A DNA stretch of 6,572 nucleotides, from positions 1 to 6,572 of the forward strand of contig CAYJIS010000069.1 in NCBI GenBank assembly GCA_964370315.1, given 5' to 3'. Source of the stretch: CAYJFX01 sp964370315. GTDB lineage: Bacteria; Spirochaetota; Spirochaetia; Treponematales; Treponemataceae. Numbering within the stretch: the first letter of the stretch is position 1; each line of letters begins with the position of its first letter. The notes below the pieces were generated by a model. The model was not told where the DNA came from. It did no database searches and was given only the letters and a program-made list of their open reading frames with translations. Made by a program: the position numbers and the translations under genes. Below are positions 1-4,855 of this stretch, piece after piece.

Positions 1-508
1 CTGGAACCCCAAGCTTTTTTGCTTTGTCTGGATCAAACTCCCCAGGTCTATCTAACTCTTCCAATGTATATCCAACACAAGGCTTTGTATGTTTTAAAGG
101 AAATGCGCGTATATAAAAATCCTCACCTTCATAACAAACACAGGATTCAGTGATTTCTTTAATTATAATAGGATAATTTATGTACATATCTAATACTTGG
201 CGACTTGACTCAATATATTCTTTAATTTTTGGTGGTCCATAAATGTATAAAGGCTCATCTCTATCTACTTGGGATGATAACATTAAAATACCTGGAAGAC
301 CTGTAACATGGTCAGCGTGAGTATGACTAACAAAAATTGCGTTAATTTTTTTCCACTTTAGATTTAACCTTCGTAAGGATACTTGAGTTCCTTCTCCGCC
401 ATCAAATAAAAACAATTGACCTTCTCGGCGCACTAAAACTGATGTTAAATGTCTATATGGAAGAGGCATCATGCCGCCACAGCCTAATACAAATGCTTCT
501 AAATTCAT
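1..508 (-). CDS. rnz: Ribonuclease Z, N-terminal part (runs off the left edge)
   Basis: Translation of the minus strand from the ATG at 508 gives 169 codons with no stop before the window edge. RNase Z is the metallo-beta-lactamase-fold endonuclease that cuts the 3' trailer from tRNA precursors in the cytoplasm. Seen here: the N-terminal strand with FDGGEGTQ (residues 35-42), the zinc-binding motif SHTHADH (61-67; H62, H64, D66, H67), a later histidine in PLKHTKP (H140), and the RPGEFDPDKAKKLGVP stretch (154-169) typical of RNase Z exosite-type bacterial proteins. The family is about 300 residues, so a little over half is present. The second metal-ligand set lies outside the window. The upstream ATG at 516 is out of frame, so 508 is the natural start. 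No Shine-Dalgarno is visible; a promoter abuts the ATG. Identity is secure from motifs. Confidence 0.93.
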   Translation of the reverse strand, partial: MNLEAFVLGCGGMMPLPYRHLTSVLVRREGQLFLFDGGEGTQVSLRRLNLKWKKINAIFVSHTHADHVTGLPGILMLSSQVDRDEPLYIYGPPKIKEYIESSRQVLDMYINYPIIIKEITESCVCYEGEDFYIRAFPLKHTKPCVGYTLEELDRPGEFDPDKAKKLGVP

Positions 509-514
509 ACATTC

Positions 515-543
515 ATTATACTGAATCACTCTATAAATGACAA
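515..543 (-). promoter_or_regulatory. rnz promoter, -10 box 6 bases from the ATG
   Basis: On the minus strand TTGTCA (543-538) is followed after 17 bases by a perfect TATAAT (520-515). Six bases separate the -10 box from the rnz ATG, so the canonical +1 falls on position 508, the A of the start codon. The predicted mRNA has no leader and no ribosome binding site. The boxes are read directly from the sequence; their use is inferred. Confidence 0.6.
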
Positions 544-584
544 GCGAGTATCGTTTAAGCAATTATATAAAAAACAGAACATTC

Positions 585-613
585 TTGACACTAATATATA
601 ATATTGTTACACT
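585..613 (+). promoter_or_regulatory. Promoter of the outer-membrane-type protein gene
   Basis: A perfect TTGACA (585-590), 17-base spacer and TACACT (608-613) preceded by TG one base upstream (605-606), so an extended -10. The expected start is near 620, giving a leader of about 18 bases. It stands back to back with the rnz promoter. A TATAAT at 597-602 has no partner -35 at the right distance and is less likely. Confidence 0.6.
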
Positions 614-623
614 TGATTTTCAT

Positions 624-628
624 AGGAG
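624..628 (+). promoter_or_regulatory. Ribosome binding site AGGAG
   Basis: AGGAG lies 9 bases before the ATG at 638. It supports this start and contrasts with the neighbouring rnz, which has none. Confidence 0.75.
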
Positions 629-637
629 TTACTAATT

Positions 638-1570
638 ATGAATCAAAGAAAAAATTGTATTATTTTATTACTCACACTCATTTTTTCACTGGGTGTATAC
701 TCACAAGATGCAGGTAATATTACTTTTGATAATTATTCTATTTTTGAAAATCAAGATAGTGATAAATACTATATTGGGTGGTTAGATAAAAGGGCAATGG
801 TTACAACGCTTTTTTTTAATTACAATTTTGATTTAGAAGACACATTTAGAAAAAGAACTCCTGGATACAGCTTTGATTTTTCAGATGTATTTTTATATGT
901 AGATACTCGTATTGCAAAGGAAATTCAATTTTATAGAAACCAATATTTTTCTGTTGGAATCGCTGGTGCTGTAACGGCCGCAATTTTTGAAAAAGAAGAA
1001 ACAATTAATAACGTGAATTTTTACACATATGACTTTGCCGGAGAGTTTGCAGCATACATTGACCTATATCTACAAGATCTATTAAATGTACCTATGAAAA
1101 TTAGAGTGTATCCAATGTATCATCATTCTACGCATTTTGTTGATGGATACAAAGCTCCTTTTGCTCAGATGGGTGCAAGTTATGAATTCTTTGGATTAAG
1201 CACACATTACTTTTTAGATTTAAACAATCATTTATTAACTCCATATGCTGGACTAGAAACAACATATCGACATGCAGGAAATGGAGCTCCAGCTTTTAAG
1301 GTTCATATGGGAAATGATTACCGATACAAGTTTCTAAATGAGTATGATATGAGTTTTATAGCTGGCTTTAATGTTGCCTATATTCATGACTACCTTGACT
1401 TAGAAAAACTAATAGAAAATCAAAATCATTATGCTGCAACAATTGCAACAGGTATAGAATTTCATAATTTTGTTATAGCTTTAAAATATAAATATGAAAG
1501 AGGTCGTGGAGCTACAACATACTTTGACTACCAAAATACGCTAGGAATTGAATTCTCAGTATTCTATTAA
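638..1570 (+). CDS. Secreted beta-rich protein, probable outer-membrane beta-barrel
   Basis: A 310-residue protein that I do not recognise with certainty. Residues 1-22 form a signal peptide (NQRK basic start, hydrophobic ILLLTLIFSLGV, likely cut near VYS-Q); there is no lipobox, so it is not a lipoprotein. The rest is rich in alternating aromatic and polar residues, with short strands separated by turns, and ends in GIEFSVFY, an aromatic C-terminus like the beta-signal of outer-membrane barrels. The segment around 158-171 (IRVYPMYHHSTHFVDGY region) resembles the Tyr-His-x-Ser-x-His part of DUF1207 proteins, a family of uncharacterised exported barrels; this is a memory-based resemblance and tentative. 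The start is fixed by AGGAG and an upstream TTGACA promoter. It is a single-gene unit, divergent from rnz and convergent with the next gene. Function unknown; an outer-membrane location is inferred. Confidence 0.75.
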   Translation: MNQRKNCIILLLTLIFSLGVYSQDAGNITFDNYSIFENQDSDKYYIGWLDKRAMVTTLFFNYNFDLEDTFRKRTPGYSFDFSDVFLYVDTRIAKEIQFYRNQYFSVGIAGAVTAAIFEKEETINNVNFYTYDFAGEFAAYIDLYLQDLLNVPMKIRVYPMYHHSTHFVDGYKAPFAQMGASYEFFGLSTHYFLDLNNHLLTPYAGLETTYRHAGNGAPAFKVHMGNDYRYKFLNEYDMSFIAGFNVAYIHDYLDLEKLIENQNHYAATIATGIEFHNFVIALKYKYERGRGATTYFDYQNTLGIEFSVFY

Positions 1571-1572
1571 GC

Positions 1573-1603
1573 AAAAAAAAATGCACTTCCATAAGGAGTG
1601 CAT
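1573..1603 (-). terminator. Intrinsic terminator (minus strand)
   Basis: ATGCACTTCC (1581-1590) and GGAGTGCAT (1595-1603) pair as a 9-bp stem with one bulged base and a 4-base loop. On the minus strand the stem is followed directly by nine T (1581-1573), a classic rho-independent terminator. On the plus strand there is no T-run after the hairpin, so it is oriented to stop transcription from the beta-helix gene or from an RNA starting closer. It sits just past the stop codon of the convergent gene at 638-1570. Confidence 0.85.
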
Positions 1604-1688
1604 TAAAACGATGAAAAGCAATAAACGCTGAGCATCCACATAAAACTATAAAATAATCTAGCTACATTCGATGACTAATATTCATTTA
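1573..1688 (-). ncRNA. Possible small RNA between convergent genes
   Basis: On the minus strand TGTTATACT (1703-1695) is an extended -10 box; its expected start, near 1688, is about 115 bases upstream of the strong terminator at 1573-1603. The interval has no open frame longer than a handful of codons. The element could give a small RNA of roughly 115 bases. The -35 region is poor, and the same terminator is equally explained as the end of the beta-helix gene's transcript with a long 3' tail. Speculative. Confidence 0.25.
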
Positions 1689-1779
1689 AATGAAAGTATA
1701 ACAGTATGCTTGTTTTTGTGGTGTTTATTAGTAAACAACCGATGTTAAAAAAGGTTACAGAAAATAGTATTTTTTTTAT
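1604..1779. other. Convergent intergenic region
   Basis: A 176-base A+T-rich stretch between two convergent genes. It contains a perfect 14-base palindrome TTCATTTAAATGAA (1681-1694), a short hairpin TGTTTA-TTAG-TAAACA (1722-1737) without a T-run, and the extended -10 box noted for the possible small RNA. No coding region and no plus-strand terminator for the upstream gene is apparent. Confidence 0.5.
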
Positions 1780-2754
1780 TTATCTTGCACGTGCCCCTCT
1801 ACCCCTTTGCTGTACCTGAGGGTCTATAATACTTCCATTCTCATCTTTAATTGTACCACCTGTTTGAGTAAATGTGCCATCAAAATCTAAGTGCTGACCA
1901 GCGCGATTTAAGCTACTCATTTTAATAACGATTTGTCCACCAGTAACGGTAATATCATTATTTGAATCAATACCATCAGTGTCAGCACCATGAGTTTCTA
2001 TGTTAATTGTACCACCATTAATTGTAAGCAAACTATAATCTTCAGGTGTGTTAATAGCATCATCAGTTGAGTAGATATTTATGATACCAGCGTTAATAAC
2101 AACATACGCACCTTCTATTCCTTCAACACATGTTTGTATATCAATTTTCCCGCCATCAATAGTAATTAACTTTTCTGAATGTATTGCATCATCCCCTGCA
2201 TTAATAGTGTACGTTCCACTTTTAATATGAATATCTCCATCTGAGTCTATTGCATCTTCTGGTGTTTCAAGGTTTAAAGTGATATCCTCTAGCACAAGAT
2301 TTTTTTTACTTTTTATCGCGTCTACATAGTTGGCTGTAATTTCAAGCGTACCACTTCCCGCAATAGTGAAATCTGACCTCGAATATAAGGCTGCATCGGG
2401 TAGATCATCAGTATCGTTATCTTGGCCTGTATATCGAATCGAATTGCTTGTTTTATCTTCAAGTATTATTACAACATTGGTTGCTTTTTCTATGTATAAA
2501 GGACTACCATTATTTCCAGTTAAATGAGCATTATCTAAAACAAGATAGATGGTGCCTGTATCATTGGTAGATACTGTAACCATTCCATTGTTGAGTATTC
2601 CAGTGAGTTCGTATACCCCACTTCTGGTAATGGTAGTGCTTCCATTTTGAAGCCGAATTGTTTGGCGATCTAGGCGCTCCCAGTTTTCATATGATTGTGC
2701 AAAAGATGTAAAGGTGCAAAAAATGATTGTAAGTAAAATAATTAGTTTTTTCAT
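1780..2754 (-). CDS. Secreted Cthe_2159/DUF4353-like beta-helix carbohydrate-binding protein
   Basis: A 324-residue protein with a signal peptide (1-20; MKKLIILL..., cut likely at SFAQ-S). The middle is a right-handed beta-helix type repeat: Asp/Glu-Ala/Gly-Ile triplets at residues 145, 167, 189, 211, 232 and 260 (DAI, DAI, DAI, EGI, DAI, DGI) recur every 21-28 residues, mostly 22, alternating with GG-turns such as TIDGGKIDI and TINGGTINIE. This pattern matches the carbohydrate-binding family typified by Clostridium thermocellum Cthe_2159, known to bind cellulose and polygalacturonate with calcium in a pectate-lyase-like fold; no lyase activity should be assumed. The N-terminal part has the family's GVYELTG and LVLDNAHLTG strands. 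The C-terminus is an unusual Arg/Gly tail (RGRGARAR, 317-324). AGGAGA six bases before the ATG confirms the start. It is transcribed alone and is probably periplasmic or surface-exposed. The family call is from pattern memory. Confidence 0.82.
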   Translation of the reverse strand: MKKLIILLTIIFCTFTSFAQSYENWERLDRQTIRLQNGSTTITRSGVYELTGILNNGMVTVSTNDTGTIYLVLDNAHLTGNNGSPLYIEKATNVVIILEDKTSNSIRYTGQDNDTDDLPDAALYSRSDFTIAGSGTLEITANYVDAIKSKKNLVLEDITLNLETPEDAIDSDGDIHIKSGTYTINAGDDAIHSEKLITIDGGKIDIQTCVEGIEGAYVVINAGIINIYSTDDAINTPEDYSLLTINGGTINIETHGADTDGIDSNNDITVTGGQIVIKMSSLNRAGQHLDFDGTFTQTGGTIKDENGSIIDPQVQQRGRGARAR

Positions 2755-2760
2755 TACGTA

Positions 2761-2766
2761 TCTCCT
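2761..2766 (-). promoter_or_regulatory. Ribosome binding site AGGAGA
   Basis: On the minus strand AGGAGA ends six bases before the ATG at 2754, fixing the start of the beta-helix protein. Confidence 0.75.
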
Positions 2767-2783
2767 AAGTTAGAATATACACT

Positions 2784-2792
2784 ATTATAACA
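2784..2792 (-). promoter_or_regulatory. Extended -10 promoter of the beta-helix gene
   Basis: TGTTATAAT on the minus strand (2792-2784) is a perfect extended -10 box. The position 17 bases upstream reads GATTAT, so there is no good -35; extended -10 promoters can work without one. The expected start near 2777 gives a leader of about 22 bases that contains the AGGAGA. Confidence 0.55.
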
Positions 2793-2832
2793 TGAGAATC
2801 ATTAAAATAATCTGAAAGTTTTTTAAGAATTA

Positions 2833-2870
2833 TTTGCCACAGATGAATAGGATTAACGCAGATTTTTATT
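2833..2870. repeat. Dispersed-repeat-like fragment (CCACAGATGAA... GATTAACGCAGATTTTT)
   Basis: The stretch beginning TTTGCCACAGATGAATAGG and ending in GATTAACGCAGATTTTT has the form of a short non-coding repeat (CCACAGAT...GATTAA...CAGATTT) that I associate with intergenic spacers in many unrelated bacterial genomes, spirochaetes included. It occurs once here, so its repeat status rests on recall and cannot be shown from this window. Confidence 0.4.
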
Positions 2871-2892
2871 GTCGCGTGTACCACTATGACTA

Positions 2893-2923
2893 CCCTGTCA
2901 TTCTGAGCGAAGTCGAAGAATCT
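2893..2923. repeat. Dispersed-repeat-like fragment (TGTCATTCTGAGCGAAG type)
   Basis: The segment around TGTCATTCTGAGCGAAG, continuing into TCGAAGAATCT, matches a widely seen intergenic repeat of unknown function. It is present once in the window. It has G+C and word use unlike the flanking A+T-rich spacer, consistent with an inserted repeat unit. Confidence 0.45.
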
Positions 2924-2971
2924 TATCCGTAAGAATGTGTGGCTGAATTTTTATTGCTTTAGAGTCTATTT

Positions 2972-3011
2972 AAAAAGCCGTAGTGCCCGACGAGACAGGC
3001 GGACACTACGG
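2972..3011 (-). terminator. Hairpin terminator after the lipoprotein gene
   Basis: CCGTAGTG (2978-2985) pairs with CACTACGG (3004-3011), then after a C-A mismatch CCG (2987-2989) pairs with CGG (3000-3002), leaving a 10-base loop. On the minus strand the stem is followed by CTTTTT (2977-2972). It lies 32 bases past the lipoprotein stop codon, the right place for a rho-independent terminator. The U-run is short, and the G+C-rich element may itself be a repeat unit that was recruited for this role. Confidence 0.6.
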
Positions 3012-3016
3012 GAATG

Positions 3017-3048
3017 TTTTAAAGGGTTAAAGGGATAAAGTGTTAAAA
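3017..3048. repeat. Degenerate 8-base tandem repeat at the lipoprotein 3' end
   Basis: Read on the plus strand, four consecutive 8-base units run TTAAAGGG-like: TTTAAAGGG, TTAAAGGG, ATAAAGTG, TTAAAAAG. The last unit overlaps the stop codon of the lipoprotein gene. No function is evident. Confidence 0.4.
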
Positions 3049-3864
3049 AGCCCGGATGGCACGAACCCCATTTGAAGCTGTCTTAACGTCGAGGATCTGA
3101 GTGCCATAGCTGTTGAAACGCTGTTTCCACGCATACTTATTATCGCTCTCGGACGAAGACCAGAGATACCCTGTTTCATCTATGAGCGGTGGGTCTCTAT
3201 TTTCTTTAAGAGCAAGGTACACTTCGTTTAACTCTTCTTTACTTGGTAAGTACCAGCTAACCCCTCCACCGGTGTATGCTTCTGCCGTAGCTTTTGCATC
3301 TTCCCAGTTCATCTCATCAGAACCATCTTTTAGCAGTCTTTCACTTACTTCTTTGTACACGTATCCGTTATCGGCAGTTCCCACTTGAAAAATAATGCCA
3401 CCTCCGGGTCCTGTATCTCCTACTTGAGGTTCTGCTACCGTAATGGTAAAGTCTTTTGTGTAGTCGGTGCCTGCGGCTGTGCCGTTTTCAATGGTTGCCG
3501 TTACCTTGAGTGTTCCTGCACTTGTTGGTGTAAAGGTGCCGTCTTCTACCTCTGCGGTGGTAACGGCGGTTGTTCCTGCGTCTTTTACGCTCCACACAAT
3601 GTCTGTGTTGGTGGCTGTGTTAGGTGCTACCGTGCCGGTTAGGGTTACTGCTATGTTTTTTACTGCATTTGTTACTACGCCGGTTATGTCCGTTACTGGC
3701 ACAAATGTAGAGTCACTTCCACTTCCTGTTCCACTGTCGCTTCCGCTTCCACTACTGCTTCCGCTTCCACTTCCGCCTCCATCACTGTCGGTCGGTTGTG
3801 GACAGCCGATTAATACTAAGCCAAGCACGAGTGCTAGGCTTATCAAGAACATAGTTTTTTTCAT
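3043..3864 (-). CDS. Lipoprotein with Ig-like and DUF1566 (Lcl-type) domains
   Basis: A 273-residue lipoprotein. The signal peptide (1-20) ends in the lipobox LIGC with the acylated cysteine at 21. Residues 29-53 are a Gly/Ser/Asp linker (GGGSGSGSSSGSGSDSG type). Residues about 54-144 form a bacterial Ig-like domain with TNTDIVWSVKDAGTT and GTLKVTATIENGTAAGTDYTKDF strands, a kind that recurs in Treponema lipoproteins. Residues 149-273 form a DUF1566/Lcl C-terminal domain: GDTGPGGGIIF (149-159), WEDAKATAEAY (187-197), WYLPSKEELNEVY (204-216), YLWSSSES (233-240) and the terminal NGVRAIRAF. Such proteins are thought to be surface-exposed; their ligands are unknown. AGGAGA six bases before the ATG supports the start. 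The gene is visibly richer in G+C than its neighbours and is bordered by repeat-like spacers, so it may be a recently acquired or duplicated paralogue. Confidence 0.87.
   Translation of the reverse strand: MKKTMFLISLALVLGLVLIGCPQPTDSDGGGSGSGSSSGSGSDSGTGSGSDSTFVPVTDITGVVTNAVKNIAVTLTGTVAPNTATNTDIVWSVKDAGTTAVTTAEVEDGTFTPTSAGTLKVTATIENGTAAGTDYTKDFTITVAEPQVGDTGPGGGIIFQVGTADNGYVYKEVSERLLKDGSDEMNWEDAKATAEAYTGGGVSWYLPSKEELNEVYLALKENRDPPLIDETGYLWSSSESDNKYAWKQRFNSYGTQILDVKTASNGVRAIRAF
3716..3778 (-). repeat. Low-complexity Gly/Ser linker repeat inside the lipoprotein gene
   Basis: Short reiterated hexamer-like units (GGAAGC, GGAAGT, GACAGT types on the minus strand) encode the GSGS linker after the acylated cysteine. 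Copy-number change in steps of 6 bases would keep the frame and alter only the tether length, so this is a spacer that can vary between strains rather than an on-off switch. Confidence 0.6.
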
Positions 3865-3870
3865 AAACGT

Positions 3871-3876
3871 TCTCCT
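3871..3876 (-). promoter_or_regulatory. Ribosome binding site AGGAGA
   Basis: AGGAGA within AAAAGGAGAA on the minus strand lies six bases before the ATG at 3864 and fixes the lipoprotein start. Confidence 0.75.
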
Positions 3877-3915
3877 TTTGTAAAATGATTTAAATATGTG
3901 TTCTTTCCATATATT

Positions 3916-3960
3916 AGTGTGTCATGGTTTGGGTGGGTTTGTCAAGGTGTGTTTTGTCAA
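3916..3960 (-). promoter_or_regulatory. Likely lipoprotein promoter region with two TTGACA boxes
   Basis: Two perfect TTGACA boxes stand on the minus strand (3960-3955 and 3945-3940), inside two copies of TTTGTCAA spaced 15 bases apart (3953-3960, 3938-3945). For the nearer box the best -10 is CACACT (3921-3916) at 18 bases, preceded by TG, a weak match; TAATAT (3916-3911) is stronger but 23 bases away. The true -10 is uncertain. The spaced repeat could also be an operator. Confidence 0.35.
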
Positions 3961-3985
3961 TTAATAATGCATAATTACTAATTAC
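3961..3985. other. A+T-rich spacer after yicC
   Basis: A short TTAATAATGCATAATTAC-like stretch with TAATTA repeated. It contains no convincing terminator for the murC-yicC transcript, so read-through into the lipoprotein gene is possible. Confidence 0.3.
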
Positions 3986-4855
3986 CTATTCCACATTTCT
4001 GCACTGCTCTTTTATATTCTCAAGAGCTTCTTTGGCAACCAAAACTTCATCTGATATTTCTTTTAGCTGACTTTTTGAACCAATAGTGTTTATTTCACGA
4101 TTTAGCTCTTGGCATAAAAAGTCTAGTTTTTTACCAGGGTGTGGCACATCAAGTATTTCTTTTTTTAAGGCAAGAATATGACTCTGTAATCTAACTAGTT
4201 CTTCGTTTATAGTGTATTTTACGAGTAAGGCTGCAACCTCTGCTAAAACTCTTGTTTCGTCTACATTATTCCCTAAAAGTTCATTAAAACGATTTACTAC
4301 ATTAGACTTAAATAGTTCTTCCATTTTTAAACTTGAATCAACAAAAGTTTGAGCAGACTTTTCAAGTTTTTCAACTTGAAGCATCATGTCCTTTTGTAAG
4401 TTCTCACCTTCTCTTTGTCTATCAGAACAGAACTTATCAATAGTTTCTGCGAGTACTGGCATAATGAGCTCTTTAAACCTATCAATATCACAATCTTTTG
4501 TTGTTACAAGTACGCCATCTTGCTGTAGTACAAGTTCAAGAGGAACCTCATCTTTACTTCTTCCAAGTTCTGTTGCAATTTCAGCTAAGGCATCAAAATA
4601 ACTTTTTGCAGCCTCAATATTATGAGTTACTTCTACCTTTGGTTGTATTTCTTGCACACGAATAAATACATCAACTTTTCCACGTACCATTTTATCTGTG
4701 CACAATTTTCGCACCTCGGCTTCTAAGCGACCTAAAAACGGTGGAATATTAATCGATAAATCTAAAAAACGCGAGTTTACTGACTTTATTTCTACTATGG
4801 TATTTGTTTCTTCATTTGTTATTTCTGTATAGGCATAGCCTGTCATGCTTGTCAT
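3986..4855 (-). CDS. yicC: YicC/YloC-family endoribonuclease
   Basis: Starting at the ATG at 4855 the protein has 289 residues, the usual length for the family, and begins MTSMTGYAY, matching the invariant SMTG opening of YicC proteins. The frame stays open to 4894, but the extra 13 residues would lie inside murC and precede the conserved N-terminus, so they are rejected. Other signatures: SVNSRFLDL (25-33), RGKVDV (58-63), and the C-terminal DUF1732 block with NEELVRLQSHI and KKLDFLCQELNREINTIGSKS-type residues (242-262). E. coli YicC and B. subtilis YloC have been reported as RNA-cleaving proteins, YicC acting on the small RNA RyhB; cleavage here is inferred from family. The ATG overlaps the murC stop as ATGA (4855-4852), with AAGGA about nine bases upstream inside murC, implying cotranscription and coupled translation. 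Confidence 0.93.
   Translation of the reverse strand: MTSMTGYAYTEITNEETNTIVEIKSVNSRFLDLSINIPPFLGRLEAEVRKLCTDKMVRGKVDVFIRVQEIQPKVEVTHNIEAAKSYFDALAEIATELGRSKDEVPLELVLQQDGVLVTTKDCDIDRFKELIMPVLAETIDKFCSDRQREGENLQKDMMLQVEKLEKSAQTFVDSSLKMEELFKSNVVNRFNELLGNNVDETRVLAEVAALLVKYTINEELVRLQSHILALKKEILDVPHPGKKLDFLCQELNREINTIGSKSQLKEISDEVLVAKEALENIKEQCRNVE

Noticed and set aside
1681..1694. Palindrome TTCATTTAAATGAA as an operator
   Set aside because: It overlaps the predicted start of the possible small RNA, but a single A+T-rich palindrome in A+T-rich DNA is too weak to name a binding site.
1722..1737. Hairpin TGTTTA-TTAG-TAAACA as a terminator for the plus-strand gene
   Set aside because: Only six A/T-dominated pairs and no T-run on either side.
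2330..2527. Plus-strand open frame antisense to the beta-helix gene
   Set aside because: No ribosome site or promoter, and it is opposite a convincing repeat-fold protein.
2833..3011. CRISPR array or insertion sequence in the repeat-rich spacer
   Set aside because: No unit recurs at regular spacing, and there is no transposase frame or terminal inverted repeat pair.
3113..3883. Several plus-strand open frames across the lipoprotein gene (such as 3113-3388, 3385-3642, 3467-3883)
   Set aside because: They are antisense to a gene with a lipobox and recognisable domains, lack ribosome sites, and have low-complexity translations caused by the Gly/Ser linker and Ig-like region on the other strand.
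4386..4601. Plus-strand open frame antisense to yicC
   Set aside because: Ser-rich translation with no start signals, opposite a conserved gene.
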